Of a stretch of 64,000 bases of DNA, positions 24,924 through 35,204 are shown one piece after another. The DNA is from Nocardioides acrostichi (GTDB lineage: Bacteria > Actinomycetota > Actinomycetes > Propionibacteriales > Nocardioidaceae): NCBI RefSeq assembly GCF_015319165.1, contig NZ_JADIVZ010000016.1:19450-83449 (forward strand). The letters run 5' to 3'. Numbering within the stretch: position 1 is the stretch's first letter; each line of letters opens with the position of its first letter. Position numbers and translations under genes: made by a program. The notes below the pieces were generated by a model. The model saw only the letters and a program-made list of their open reading frames with translations, was not told where the DNA came from and searched no databases.

Positions 24924-25567
24924 GACGCGGCGTCCGCACGGGGACGGCGGGCGTGTTCGCCGCCGTGCTGGTCGGCGCCGGGCTGGCCGGGTGCTCGGGC
25001 CAGGAGGGCACCGGGCAGGGCGGGTACATCTCCGGGGACGGCTCGACGGTGGAGTTCGCCCGCGACGACCTGCCCGGCCCGGTCGACCTGACCGGGCCCA
25101 CGGTCGACGGCGGCACCTTCGACTCCGCCGACGCCCGCGGCAAGGTGCTGGTGGTCAACGTCTGGTGGAGCGGCTGCGCTCCCTGCATCCAGGAGATGCC
25201 GATGCTCACCGGGCTGCACGCCGCGTACGGCGACGCGGTCGGCTTCGTGGGCATCAACATCAAGGACGACCAGGGCAACGCCCGGATCTTCGAGAAGAAC
25301 CGCGGCGTCGACTACCCCTCGATCCTCGACCCCGACGCGCTGCTCGCCTTCCCGGGGCGCTCGGCCCCGCGCTACACCCCCACCACCCTCGTGCTCGACC
25401 CCGACGGCCGGGTCACCTCCCTCATCAACGGCGAGATCCCCTCCCAACGCACGCTCGAGGCGCTCATCGAGTCCGCCGGAGGCCCGGCGGAGTCCAGCGT
25501 CGACGCCGACGACCCGTCGTCTGGCCCCTCCTCCTCGAACTCCGCGTCGGGGGCCGCCGATGGGTGA
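24920..25567 (+). CDS. TlpA/ResA-like thiol-disulfide lipoprotein
   Basis: A 215-residue membrane-anchored thioredoxin-fold protein. The N-terminus is a lipoprotein signal with lipobox LAGC (Cys25). The redox motif CAPC (Cys86/Cys89) lies in VNVWWSGCAPCIQEMPML, and YTPTTLVLDPDG holds the cis-proline. It reduces apocytochrome c heme-binding cysteines outside the membrane, receiving electrons from CcdA encoded next. The C-terminal 25 residues are Ser/Asp-rich. It overlaps both neighbours, by 4 and 8 nt. Confidence 0.95.
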   Translation: MRRGVRTGTAGVFAAVLVGAGLAGCSGQEGTGQGGYISGDGSTVEFARDDLPGPVDLTGPTVDGGTFDSADARGKVLVVNVWWSGCAPCIQEMPMLTGLHAAYGDAVGFVGINIKDDQGNARIFEKNRGVDYPSILDPDALLAFPGRSAPRYTPTTLVLDPDGRVTSLINGEIPSQRTLEALIESAGGPAESSVDADDPSSGPSSSNSASGAADG

Positions 25568-26315
25568 CTGGTTCGCCTCGACGACGGCGTCGGGGTCGCT
25601 GCTCCTCGCGGTGCCGGTGGCCGTGCTCGCAGGGCTGGTGTCGTTCTTCTCCCCGTGCGTGCTGCCGCTGCTGCCCGGCTACTTCTCCTACGCCACGGGA
25701 CTCTCCGGGGCCGACCTGGCCCGCGGTGAGGCGCGCCGCGGCCGGATGCTCGCCGGATCGCTGCTCTTCGTGCTCGGGTTCACGGTCGTCTTCGTGATCC
25801 TCGGCGCGCTCGTCGGCAGCGCACGCACGTGGCTGATCGTGAACAAGCACGCCCTCGACATCGGCCTGGGCGTCTTCTCCATCGTGCTCGGTCTCGCCTT
25901 CGTCGGGCTCGTGCCGTGGCTCCAGCGCGACGTCCGCTTCCACCGGGTGCCGGCGGTCGGCCTGGCCGCCGCTCCGCTGCTCGGCTTCCTCTTCGGGCTC
26001 GGCTGGACGCCGTGCATCGGGCCGACCCTGGGCGTCATCCTGGGTCTGGGCTACGACGAGGGCACGGCCGGTCGCTCCGCCCTCCTGCTCGCCTTCTACT
26101 CCCTCGGCCTCGGGGTGCCCTTCGTGCTCGCCGGGCTCGCGTGGCGCAAGGCGCTCGGCGCGTTGGGTTGGGTGCGCCGGCATCAGGCCTGGGTCACCCG
26201 CGGCGGCGGCGTGATGCTGGTGCTCGTGGGCGTGGCGTTGCTCACCGGCTGGTGGGACGTGGCGGTCGACTGGCTCCAGGTGCACCTGGCCGCCTACAAC
26301 GAGGTGAGCGTGTGA
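25560..26315 (+). CDS. ccdA: Cytochrome c biogenesis protein CcdA
   Basis: A 251-residue protein with six predicted membrane helices that carries electrons from cytoplasmic thioredoxin across the membrane to the extracytoplasmic TlpA-like protein. The two conserved cysteines are in FFSPCVLPLLPGY (helix 1) and GWTPCIGPTLG (helix 4). Length and layout are standard for the short DsbD/CcdA family. The overlaps with tlpA and resB indicate coupled translation of the maturation system. Confidence 0.96.
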   Translation: MGDWFASTTASGSLLLAVPVAVLAGLVSFFSPCVLPLLPGYFSYATGLSGADLARGEARRGRMLAGSLLFVLGFTVVFVILGALVGSARTWLIVNKHALDIGLGVFSIVLGLAFVGLVPWLQRDVRFHRVPAVGLAAAPLLGFLFGLGWTPCIGPTLGVILGLGYDEGTAGRSALLLAFYSLGLGVPFVLAGLAWRKALGALGWVRRHQAWVTRGGGVMLVLVGVALLTGWWDVAVDWLQVHLAAYNEVSV

Positions 26316-27919
26316 GCGAGGCTCCGCAGCGTCCGGGCGTGCGTCGTCCGGGCGAACTCACCGCGCGTGAGCTCGCGCGCTTCGCGTGGCGTCAGCTCAC
26401 CTCGATGCGCACCGCCTTGGTGCTGCTGCTCCTGCTCGCCCTGGCGGCGGTACCGGGCTCGCTGATCCCGCAGACCAGCGTCGACTCGTTCAACGCCAGC
26501 CAGTGGAAGGACCGGCACGAGACGCTGGCGCCCCTCTACGAGAAGCTCGGCCTCTTCGACGTCTACGGCTCCACCTGGTTCGCGGCCGTCTACGTGCTGC
26601 TCATGGTCTCGCTCGTCGGCTGCATCGTGCCGCGCTGCTGGCATTACGCGCGCGGCATCGGCGCCCAGCCGCCGGCGGCCCCGGCGCGGCTGACCCGACT
26701 GCCCGACCACGAGAGCCTCCACCTCGACCAGGGCGACGCCGCGGTGCTCGAACGGGCCCGGGCCGTGCTGCGTCGTCGGCGCTACCGGTTGCGACGCGAC
26801 GTGCCGCAAGGTGCCGACTGGGTCGCCGCCGAACGCGGCTACCTGCGCGAGGTCGGCAACCTGGTGTTCCACCTCTCGGTGATCGTGGTGCTGGTCGGCT
26901 TCGCGATGGGCAACATGCTCGGCTACAAGGGCGCGGTGATCCTGCGGCAGGGCGAGACGTTCTCCAACAACCTCACCCAGTACGACGACTTCGTGCCCGG
27001 CTCGCTGTTCGACGCCTCGAACCTCGACCCGTTCAGCTTCGACATCGAGAAGTTCGACGTGCAGTGGCGCCCGCTCGGGCCGAACGTTCGCGACGCCGGT
27101 CAGGCGCGCGGCTACCAGGCGCACATGGTCTACCGCACCTCGCCCGGTGCAGCGGAGCAGACCTACGACCTGCGGGTGAACCACCCGCTCGACCTCGGCA
27201 GCAGCGAGGTGTTCCTCGTCGGGCACGGATACGCGCCGATCATCACGGTGCGCGACGCGAACGGCGACAAGGCGTGGACGGGGCCGGTCAACTTCTTGCC
27301 CCAAGATGCCAGCTTCTTCTCCTTCGGCGTGGTCAAGGCGATCGATGCGAAGCCGGACCCGATCGGGCTCCAGGGGTTCCTCTACCCCTACTTCGCCAGC
27401 ATCGGCGGCGACCCGGTCAACCTCGGCGGGCAGGACGCCAACCCGGTGATCTCCATGAATGTGTTCACCGGCGATCTCGGGCTCGAGGACGGGCAGCCGC
27501 AGTCGGTCTACGTGCTCGACACGGCCAAGATGACCCAGCTCATGACCAAGGACGCCGACACCGGCAAGCAGAAGCCGCTGCGGCTCGACCTCGCCGTGGG
27601 CGACACCGCGAAGCTGCCCAACGGGCTCGGGTCGGTGACCTTCGACGGCATCAAGCCGTGGGTGCGCGTGCAGATCAGCCGCAGCCCCGGCAAGGACATC
27701 GCGCTGGGTGGCGTCGTGCTGGCCCTCATCGGGCTGTGCGGCTCGCTGTTCGTGCGCCCCCGGCGGGTGTGGGTGCGAGCGCGCCCGAACCCCGAGGGCG
27801 GCACCGACGTCGAGGTGGCGGTACTGGACCGGTCCGGTGGCGGGGACACCTCGTCGGTGCTCGCCTCTATCGTGGAGTCGCTACGGCCCGGTGCCGCGGC
27901 GCGTGAGGAGCAGACATGA
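26312..27919 (+). CDS. resB: Cytochrome c biogenesis protein ResB
   Basis: System II (Ccs) heme-delivery component of 535 residues. Three N-terminal hydrophobic segments (TALVLLLLLALAAVPGSLIP, TWFAAVYVLLMVSLVGCIVP, LVFHLSVIVVLVGFAMGN) are followed by a large extracytoplasmic domain (about residues 205-455) and a last helix (IALGGVVLALIGLCGSLFV). The GTG at 26312 overlaps the ccdA stop; a longer frame upstream reads through ccdA and is not real. It forms a complex with CcsA, whose start overlaps its stop. Confidence 0.95.
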   Translation: MSEAPQRPGVRRPGELTARELARFAWRQLTSMRTALVLLLLLALAAVPGSLIPQTSVDSFNASQWKDRHETLAPLYEKLGLFDVYGSTWFAAVYVLLMVSLVGCIVPRCWHYARGIGAQPPAAPARLTRLPDHESLHLDQGDAAVLERARAVLRRRRYRLRRDVPQGADWVAAERGYLREVGNLVFHLSVIVVLVGFAMGNMLGYKGAVILRQGETFSNNLTQYDDFVPGSLFDASNLDPFSFDIEKFDVQWRPLGPNVRDAGQARGYQAHMVYRTSPGAAEQTYDLRVNHPLDLGSSEVFLVGHGYAPIITVRDANGDKAWTGPVNFLPQDASFFSFGVVKAIDAKPDPIGLQGFLYPYFASIGGDPVNLGGQDANPVISMNVFTGDLGLEDGQPQSVYVLDTAKMTQLMTKDADTGKQKPLRLDLAVGDTAKLPNGLGSVTFDGIKPWVRVQISRSPGKDIALGGVVLALIGLCGSLFVRPRRVWVRARPNPEGGTDVEVAVLDRSGGGDTSSVLASIVESLRPGAAAREEQT

Positions 27920-28980
27920 CCCAGACCAGCTGGGAGTCCCTGAGCAACCAGGCCGTGGCGGCCGCGGGAGTCGTGTACTTCCTCGCGCTGCTGGCCTACC
28001 TGGCCGAATGGGCGCTGCTGCGGCAGGTGCCCGTCGCCGCCACCCGGCGTGAGGCGATCGCCGTCGGAGGCCGGGCGGCCTCCGACACCGCCACCGAGGC
28101 GGACGACGAGACGAACGACGAGACGAACGACGCGAGCGCGGCGTCCGAGGTGTCGTCCGAGGTGTCCGAGCAGCGGATCGCGATGGCCGGGCGGCTCGGG
28201 CTGCTGCTCACCGCGCTCGCGTGCGCGGTGCATCTGGTGGCCATGGTCGCGCGCGGCATGGCCGCCGAGCCGCACCGCGTGCCCTGGGGCAACATGTACG
28301 AGTTCACGCTCTCGGGCACCTTCGTGGTCACCCTGCTGTTCCTGGCGACGCGGCGCCGGTTCCGCACCTCGTGGATGGGTCCGCTGGTGGTGGGCTTCGT
28401 GCTGGTGCTGCTCATGGTCGCCGTGCTGTGGCTCTACCAGCCGGTGGCGCCTCTCATGGAAGCGCTGGACTCCTACTGGCTGGTGATCCACGTGGTCTCG
28501 GCCGTCATCGCGACCGGGGCGTTCACGCTCGGCGGCATCACCTCGGTGCTGTACCTGGTGCAGGACCGCGCCGAGCGGCGCGGCATCGAGCACACCCGCG
28601 GCTACCTCTCGCGGGTTCCCGACACCGTCACGCTCGATCGCGTGTCGTACCGCATGCACGCCTTCGCGTTCCCGGTGTGGACCTTCGCGGTGCTCATCAC
28701 AGGCCCGATCTGGGCGCACCAGGCGTGGGCGTCGTACTGGAACTGGGATCCCAAGGAGGTGTGGGCGTTCATCACCTGGGTCGTCTACGCCGCCTACCTG
28801 CACGCGCGCGCCACTGCGGGCTGGAAGGGCCGCAACGCCGCCATCTTGGCCCTCGTGGGTGTCGGCACGCTGTGGTTCAACTTCATCGGGATCAACTACT
28901 TCTCGACCTCCTCGATGCACTCCTATGCCCGGGCCGACGAGGCCCCGGCCCTGCTGACCGTGGCCACGCCCGGAACCTGA
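27916..28980 (+). CDS. ccsA: Cytochrome c biogenesis protein CcsA (also called CcsB/ResC)
   Basis: A 354-residue membrane protein that exports heme and ligates it to apocytochrome c together with ResB. The Trp-rich WWD-type segment is SYWNWDPKEVWAFITW, preceded by WGNMYEF; conserved histidines lie in VIHVVSA and YRMHAFAF. About eight helices are predicted. An insert of about 35 acidic residues (EADDETNDETNDASAAS) after helix 1 is not part of the family core. It ends the hemL-tlpA-ccdA-resB-ccsA operon, in the same order as Rv0524-Rv0529. Confidence 0.96.
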   Translation: MTQTSWESLSNQAVAAAGVVYFLALLAYLAEWALLRQVPVAATRREAIAVGGRAASDTATEADDETNDETNDASAASEVSSEVSEQRIAMAGRLGLLLTALACAVHLVAMVARGMAAEPHRVPWGNMYEFTLSGTFVVTLLFLATRRRFRTSWMGPLVVGFVLVLLMVAVLWLYQPVAPLMEALDSYWLVIHVVSAVIATGAFTLGGITSVLYLVQDRAERRGIEHTRGYLSRVPDTVTLDRVSYRMHAFAFPVWTFAVLITGPIWAHQAWASYWNWDPKEVWAFITWVVYAAYLHARATAGWKGRNAAILALVGVGTLWFNFIGINYFSTSSMHSYARADEAPALLTVATPGT

Positions 28981-29068
28981 GCCACCTTCTTCACGTTTTC
29001 CTCACGATTTCGGCTACGCCTGTGCTGGGACCGGCCGACACTGAATGTGGGGGAGGAAGCAGGAGGCG

Positions 29069-31189
29069 ATGGCTGTGGCGATGCCCGAATCGGTCGGTAC
29101 GGCGCACCGTGCCGAGACGGTCGGACCCCGCCGGCGCGTGCGCTCGAGCTCGACGTCCGGCCTGCACCCCGACCCCGGCCCGAGCGTCCACGAGCCGCGA
29201 CCGAGTGGCCCTGCCGCGTGGCGGGCTCTCGGCTGGCACCTGCTGGCCGGGGTCGCCTTCGTCGGTGCCGCGCTGCTCGGTCGCGCGAGCATGCTGCCGG
29301 ACACCATGCTCGCCCTCACCTGGCCCGCCGGCGGTGTCGCCTGCCTCTGGCTCTACTTCTCCCGAGGCCGTGAGCTTCCGGCCGCTGCGCTGGCGCTGGG
29401 AGTCGTCACCTACGGCGTGAACGCTGCCACCGGTGCCTCGGCACCCGTGAGCGCCGCCTTCGTGGCCTCCAACGTGGCCCAGGCCCTCGTCTTCACAGCG
29501 ACGCTGCGGGTGGGGTCACCGCAGCTGTGGCGCCCCGGGCTCGCGTCGGCCAGCCCCCTCCAGGGACTCGACCGGATGCGCCCGGTTGCCTGGACGACGG
29601 TCGCGGCGCTGGCCGGGGCCCTCGCCGGCGCCGCCGTGGGTGCGGCGGGCCTCTACCTCGCCGGCCGGGCCACGGATGGCGAGGGTCTCGTGATCTGGAC
29701 GGGCCGCAACTTCGCCGGCATCCTGGCCGTCTTCGTGCTCGTCCACCTCATCGTCCGGGCCGTGTGCGTCCCGTCGAGCCAGAAGCACAGCTCGGGCATC
29801 GACTGGTCCACGATGGTCGTGCTGACCGTGGCTTGTTACGTGCCGGTCTTCGCGCAGAACCAGCTGCCGATGGCCTTCTTGCCGACCATGTGCACGCTGG
29901 TCATCGGGCTCCGCTCGCGGCCGCTCGTCGCGGGCGTCCACGGCGTCCTCGCCGGCAGCATCGCCGTGACGGCCACGATCCTCGGCACCGGCCCGTTCAT
30001 GTTCGGCTCCAGCCTGGTCGACCGGGTACTGCTCGTGCAGCTCTACGTGGCGATCATCCTGATCAAGGTGGTCTTCTTGGCCGCCGCGGGCGCGGAGCGG
30101 CGTGAGGCCACCGCCGGCCTGGCGGCCGCCGAGCAGGTGGCGATCGCGCACGGGGAGCTCATGGAATCGGCGCTGGACTCGATGAGCGACGGGCTCCTGC
30201 TGGTCGGAGCCGACGGCACGATCCTGCGGAGCAACCGCGCCGGGCAGGCGATGCTCGAGCTCATCCGCGCCGGCGGCATCCAGCGCGCCGGCAGCACGCC
30301 GCTCATGCACCTCGACGGCACGTCCTTCGAGCCGGAGGAGAACCCCATCGTGCGCGCGGTGGCAGGCGAGACCGTCTCGCACCTCGATCTCGCCCTGATC
30401 GACCGCGAGGGCAACCGTCGGACCTTCATCGTCAACGGTTCGCCGCTACGGGCCGAGGGCGCGGCCAAGGCCGTCATCACCTTCCGCGACGTGACCGAGG
30501 AGCGCGCCCAGGTCGACGAGCTCGCCGCGTTCGCCGGCGTGGTGGCTCACGACCTGCGCGGACCCCTCGGAGCCATGCTCGGCTGGAGTGAGCTCGCCCT
30601 CCAGATGGTGGTCGACGACAACGCCGAGGGCGTGCGGGCGAACCCCCAGGTCGTGCGCGCGCTCCAGCGCCTCAACAACGGTGCCACCAAGATGGACCAA
30701 CTCGTCGAGGGCCTGCTGCTGCACGCCACCAGCCGCGATCGCGAGTTGACCCGGGAGCCGGTCGACCTAAGACGCCTGGTGAACGAGATCGTGGAGGTGC
30801 GCGATCTCGGCAGTACCGTCGAGATCGGAGAGGTGCCGGCGGTCAACGCCGACGCCCTGATGATGCATCACCTCTTCGACAACCTCATCGGCAACGCCGT
30901 GAAGTTCGTGCCCGAGGGCCAGGCCCCGCACGTGCGCATCGACGGCCACGTGGTCGATCGGTGCGTCGAGCTCACCGTCACCGACAACGGCATCGGCGTC
31001 CCGGAGAACATGCGGCGCCAGGTCTTCCACCGCTTCGAGCGAGTTCCCGGCGTCACGCAGAAGGGCACCGGGCTCGGTCTCTCGATCTGCCAGACCATCG
31101 TGGAGCGACACGGCGGCCAGATCGGCATCGTGAACCCGCCCGACGGGGCCCGTGGCGCCTGCTTCCGGGTGCGGCTGCCGGCCGCGTGA
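29069..31189 (+). CDS. MASE1-PAS sensor histidine kinase
   Basis: A membrane sensor kinase of 706 residues. After a polar N-terminus, residues about 55-350 hold about 8-10 hydrophobic helices of MASE1 type (LTWPAGGVACLWLYF, WTGRNFAGILAVFVLVHLI). A PAS domain follows (residues about 370-480, SMSDGLLLVGADGTILRSN), then HisKA with the phospho-acceptor His494 in FAGVVAHDLRGPLGAML and an ATPase domain with NAVKFVPEG, VTDNGIGVP and GTGLGLSI. No response regulator lies nearby, so it is an orphan. The start is uncertain: ATG 29069, GTG 29075 or ATG 29045 all follow purine-rich sites. The signal is unknown. Confidence 0.9.
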   Translation: MAVAMPESVGTAHRAETVGPRRRVRSSSTSGLHPDPGPSVHEPRPSGPAAWRALGWHLLAGVAFVGAALLGRASMLPDTMLALTWPAGGVACLWLYFSRGRELPAAALALGVVTYGVNAATGASAPVSAAFVASNVAQALVFTATLRVGSPQLWRPGLASASPLQGLDRMRPVAWTTVAALAGALAGAAVGAAGLYLAGRATDGEGLVIWTGRNFAGILAVFVLVHLIVRAVCVPSSQKHSSGIDWSTMVVLTVACYVPVFAQNQLPMAFLPTMCTLVIGLRSRPLVAGVHGVLAGSIAVTATILGTGPFMFGSSLVDRVLLVQLYVAIILIKVVFLAAAGAERREATAGLAAAEQVAIAHGELMESALDSMSDGLLLVGADGTILRSNRAGQAMLELIRAGGIQRAGSTPLMHLDGTSFEPEENPIVRAVAGETVSHLDLALIDREGNRRTFIVNGSPLRAEGAAKAVITFRDVTEERAQVDELAAFAGVVAHDLRGPLGAMLGWSELALQMVVDDNAEGVRANPQVVRALQRLNNGATKMDQLVEGLLLHATSRDRELTREPVDLRRLVNEIVEVRDLGSTVEIGEVPAVNADALMMHHLFDNLIGNAVKFVPEGQAPHVRIDGHVVDRCVELTVTDNGIGVPENMRRQVFHRFERVPGVTQKGTGLGLSICQTIVERHGGQIGIVNPPDGARGACFRVRLPAA

Positions 31190-31194
31190 GCGGT

Positions 31195-31433
31195 CGCCTC
31201 GGGTGGCGGGGAGTGGGTCGCCCTTCGGGTCGTTGGGTCTCGGCACGCTCCGTCGCCTCGGGTGGCGGGGGCTGGGGAGGGTGCGACCTCCGGCCTACTG
31301 GGTCTCGGCACGCTCCGTCGCGGCTTCGTTCCTCAGCCGCGGTCGCTGCTCGACCACCGATGACCGCTACCTCGCAGGCTCGGTAGCGCTCGCTCGACCA
31401 CCGATGACCGCTACCTCGCAGGCTCGGTAGCGC
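31195..31433. repeat. REP-like intergenic repeat cluster
   Basis: The 244-bp gap after the sensor kinase contains no gene. TGGGTCTCGGCACGCTCCGT is present twice (about 31228 and 31301), and a unit of about 42 bp with inverted GAGCGCTACCGAGCC/GGTAGCGGTCATC motifs is tandemly duplicated at about 31350-31433. It resembles the REP elements at the right end of the window in layout (short GAGCGCTA core with flanking dyads). Confidence 0.65.
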
Positions 31434-31643
31434 TCACCCCTGATCGGGGTCGTCGCCGTGGAACCGCTTGCGGTCGAGGTCGCGCAGGAAGTCCTCGTCG
31501 TCGTCGGGTGCCACCAGCTTGGGCTTGTGGCGTGGGCGCGGAGCCCGGGGAGTCGTGCCGGTGGCGCCGCGGTCGAGGGTGGCGCGCACGGCCAGGTACG
31601 TGACCACGGCGATCACGATGACCACGAGCAGGAACTTCAGCAC
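31434..31643 (-). CDS. Small single-span membrane protein
   Basis: A 69-residue protein with one N-terminal helix (FLLVVIVIAVVTYLAVRATL) and a charged, Pro/Arg then acidic C-terminus ending RFHGDDPDQG. Function unknown. The start ATG at 31643 has no strong ribosome site. It shares the MxKFLL...VIA opening with a 40-residue protein encoded 0.5 kb away on the same strand, suggesting a related pair flanking the DUF4229 gene. Confidence 0.7.
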   Translation of the reverse strand: MLKFLLVVIVIAVVTYLAVRATLDRGATGTTPRAPRPRHKPKLVAPDDDEDFLRDLDRKRFHGDDPDQG

Positions 31644-31679
31644 ACCACCACTCTAGATCGGCCCTGGGCACCGCGGGGT

Positions 31680-31756
31680 GGGACGCCGATCCGGCCGCTG
31701 GGACGCCGGTGTGACGTCGTCCCAGCGACGAGTTCACCGGACGTCCGGTGAATCCG
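31680..31756 (+). repeat. Composite palindromic repeat, family 1, copy 4
   Basis: Box GGGACGCCGA (31680-31689), hairpin arms CGCTGGGACG (31696-31705) and CGTCCCAGCG (31718-31727), and a 20-bp palindrome at 31733-31752 (half-site TTCACCGGAC). This copy has lost the outer bases of the 26-bp palindrome. Unlike the others it lies upstream of genes, between a minus-strand gene start and the DUF4229 gene, so a pure terminator role does not explain all copies. Confidence 0.82.
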
Positions 31757-31779
31757 CCCCGCCCGGTACCCTCGGCGGC

Positions 31780-32040
31780 GTGAAGGAGTTCGCGATCTAC
31801 ACGGGCCTGCGGCTGCTGCTCTTCGTGGCGGCGGTGGGCGTGGTGCTGGGCGTATGGGCCCTACTGTCCGACTCCGTGAACCTGCTGGTCGCGCTCGTCG
31901 CGGCGCTGGTCATCAGCGGGGTCGGCTCCTACTTCTTGCTCAACGGTCCGCGCGAGGCACTCGCGCGCACCATCGACGAGCGGGCCCGGCGCGCGACAGC
32001 GAAGTTCGACGAGATGCGCGCCAAGGAGGACGCCGAGTAG
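31780..32040 (+). CDS. DUF4229 membrane protein
   Basis: An 86-residue protein with two hydrophobic helices (LRLLLFVAAVGVVLGVWALL and LLVALVAALVISGVGSYFLL) and a basic amphipathic C-terminus (ARTIDERARRATAKFDEMRA). This DUF is typically encoded beside menA in actinobacteria; its role is unknown. The GTG start at 31780 has TACCCT at 31767-31772, 7 nt upstream, pointing to a leaderless transcript. A longer in-frame reading would run into the family 1 repeat and is rejected. Confidence 0.85.
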   Translation: MKEFAIYTGLRLLLFVAAVGVVLGVWALLSDSVNLLVALVAALVISGVGSYFLLNGPREALARTIDERARRATAKFDEMRAKEDAE

Positions 32041-32086
32041 AAGATCGCGCCCGCGCGGTCTCCACGCGTCACGCGGATCCTCGTCT

Positions 32087-32209
32087 TCAGTCGAGGTGGC
32101 GCTTGACGCGGGACTCGTCCTGGCCGAGGATCTTCGCCGCGATCACGGCTCGCATCTTCCAGGCGACGACGACCGCGGCGATGACGGCGAGCAGCAGCAG
32201 GAACTTCAT
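32087..32209 (-). CDS. Very small single-span membrane protein (40 aa)
   Basis: A 40-residue frame beginning MKFLLLLAVIAAVVVAWKMR and ending ILGQDESRVKRHLD, with one membrane helix and a charged tail. GGAG lies a few bases upstream of the ATG at 32209. It starts 34 bases after the menA stop on the same strand, so it may be the last gene of a menA transcript. The hydrophobic-then-charged pattern and the similarity to the 69-residue protein at 31434-31643 support it as real; function unknown. Confidence 0.6.
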   Translation of the reverse strand: MKFLLLLAVIAAVVVAWKMRAVIAAKILGQDESRVKRHLD

Positions 32210-32243
32210 GTCTCCAGGCTACGCGGGCCCCCGGGAGCAGGAG

Positions 32244-33122
32244 TCAGATCGCGAGCAGCAGCAGCGGAACCCCGACGAGCACCGACCAGACCAGCTCGGC
32301 GCCCCCGGTCGCGCCGAGCACCGGGATGAGAGCCGGTCCCTGGGCGCCGCCGCGCACGGCGCGCACGCCACGTGAGGCGGGGAGCAGGAAGCCGAGGCCG
32401 AGCAGCGCCCACCAGCTGGTGAGTGCGGCCGTGGCCAGCACCATGGCGGCGGCCACGACGACGAGCCCGACGTAGAGGCGTCGGGTGGCGGCGTCGCCGA
32501 GCAGGACGGCGAGGGTGCGCTTGCCGGCGACGGTGTCGGTCGGGATGTCGCGCAGGTTGTTGGCCACGAGGATCCCGCACGCGAGCGCGCCGATGCCGAC
32601 CGCGGCGGCCAGGGCGCCCGGCTCCCAGGTCTGGGTCTGGACGTAGGTCGTGCCGATGACGGCGACGAGGCCGAAGAACACGAAGACCATCACCTCGCCG
32701 AGCCCCAGGTAGCCGTAGGGCTTGGAGCCGCCGGTGTAGAACCACGCGGCGAGCACGCACAGCATGCCCACGGCGAGCAGCCACCACGCGGTGGCGGCGG
32801 CCAGCACGAGACCGGCCACGGCGGCCACGCCGAACGAGGCGAACGCCGCAGCCTTCACAGCGGACGCCGGCGCGGCGCCGCTGCCCACCAGGCGCAAGGG
32901 GCCGACGCGGTCGTCGTCGGTACCGCGCACGCCGTCGGAGTAGTCGTTGGCGTAGTTGACGCCGACCTGCAGCGCCAGGCTGACCACGAGCGCGAGCAGT
33001 GCCTTCCAGGCCACGGCGTGATCGGCGTCGGCCGCGACCCCGGTGCCGGCGAGCACCGGTGCCACGGCGGCGGGCAGGGTGCGAGGCCGGGCGCCGGCGA
33101 GCCACTGTGCGGGAGTTGCCAC
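32244..33122 (-). CDS. menA: 1,4-dihydroxy-2-naphthoate polyprenyltransferase
   Basis: Attaches the polyprenyl chain to 1,4-dihydroxy-2-naphthoate in the membrane, giving demethylmenaquinone. The 292-residue UbiA-family protein has about eight helices and the aspartate-rich motif NYANDYSDGVRGTDDD (first prenyl-Mg site) plus NNLRDIPTDTVAGKRTLAV (second site). It starts at GTG 33122 and is divergent from menE, with a 61-bp shared promoter gap. The prenyl donor probably comes from the synthase encoded at the end of the nuo operon. Confidence 0.97.
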   Translation of the reverse strand: MATPAQWLAGARPRTLPAAVAPVLAGTGVAADADHAVAWKALLALVVSLALQVGVNYANDYSDGVRGTDDDRVGPLRLVGSGAAPASAVKAAAFASFGVAAVAGLVLAAATAWWLLAVGMLCVLAAWFYTGGSKPYGYLGLGEVMVFVFFGLVAVIGTTYVQTQTWEPGALAAAVGIGALACGILVANNLRDIPTDTVAGKRTLAVLLGDAATRRLYVGLVVVAAAMVLATAALTSWWALLGLGFLLPASRGVRAVRGGAQGPALIPVLGATGGAELVWSVLVGVPLLLLAI

Positions 33123-33183
33123 GAGGGTGCATTCAACCCCAGCCGCCGCCGACGGTGTCGGTGCGGGTCACTACGGTGCTGGG

Positions 33184-34232
<1,049 letters not shown>

Positions 34233-34236
<4 letters not shown>

Positions 34237-35204
34237 CGCTGCACGTGTGGCAGGTGCCGCTGCGCACGCGGTTTCGCGGACTCACCGTGCGTGAGGGTGC
34301 GCTGATCCGCGGCACGGACGACGACGGGCGGGCGTGCTGGGGTGAGTGGTCGCCGTTCGTCGAGTACGAGCCCGGCGTCGCCGAGCCGTGGTTGCGGTGC
34401 GCGGAGGAGGCCGCCGCGGGGCGCTGGCCGGCTCCGGTGCGCGACGGCGTGCCGGTCAACGTCACGGTGCCGGCGGTCGGTCCGGAGCAGGCGCACGCGA
34501 TCGTGAGCGCCGGTGGGTGTCGCACGGCCAAGGTCAAGGTGGCCGAGCCCGGGCAGTCGCTGGCCGACGACCAGGCCCGCCTGGAGGCGGTGCGCGACGC
34601 GCTCGGTCCGGGCGGCGGCGTCCGGATCGACGCCAACGGCGCGTGGAGTGCCGACGAGGCCGTCGCCCGGCTGCCGGTGCTCGATCGGGCCGCGGGTGGG
34701 TTGGAGTACGCCGAGCAGCCGTGCGCGTCGGTGGAGGAGCTGGCCGCCGTGCGGCGTCGAGTCTTCGTGCCGATCGCGGCGGATGAGTCGATCCGGCGGG
34801 CTGCCGACCCCTACCGGGTACGCGACCTCGAGGCCGCCGACGTGGCCGTGCTCAAGGTGCAGCCACTCGGCGGGGTCGAGGCGTGCCTGCGCATCGCCGA
34901 CGACATCGGGCTACCCGTCGTGGTCTCCTCGGCCCTGGAGAGCTCGGTGGGCATCGCGGCAGGTGTCGCGCTGGCCGCGGCCCTGCCGTCGCTGCCGTAC
35001 GCCTGCGGACTCGCGACGGTGCAGCTGTTCACCGCCGACGTGTGCACCGACCCGCTACTGCCGATCGACGGTGTGCTCCCGGTGCGGCGGCCGGTGGTCG
35101 ACGAGGCGGCCCTGGCCGGATGGGCGGCGCCGCCCGGCCGCGCAGCGTGGTGGGCCGACCGGCTGGCTGCGGTGCGGGCGCTGGGGCAGGATCACCGGTC
35201 GTGA
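34233..35204 (+). CDS. menC: o-Succinylbenzoate synthase
   Basis: Dehydrates SHCHC to o-succinylbenzoate. The 323-residue protein is an enolase-superfamily barrel: AKVKVAE holds the catalytic lysine, and metal ligands appear in RIDANGAW, EQPC and AADESI, with the second lysine in AVLKVQPLGG. Length is normal for the actinobacterial type. The GTG overlaps the menE stop (GTGA), and the stop overlaps menD, giving a tightly coupled menE-menC-menD run. Confidence 0.95.
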
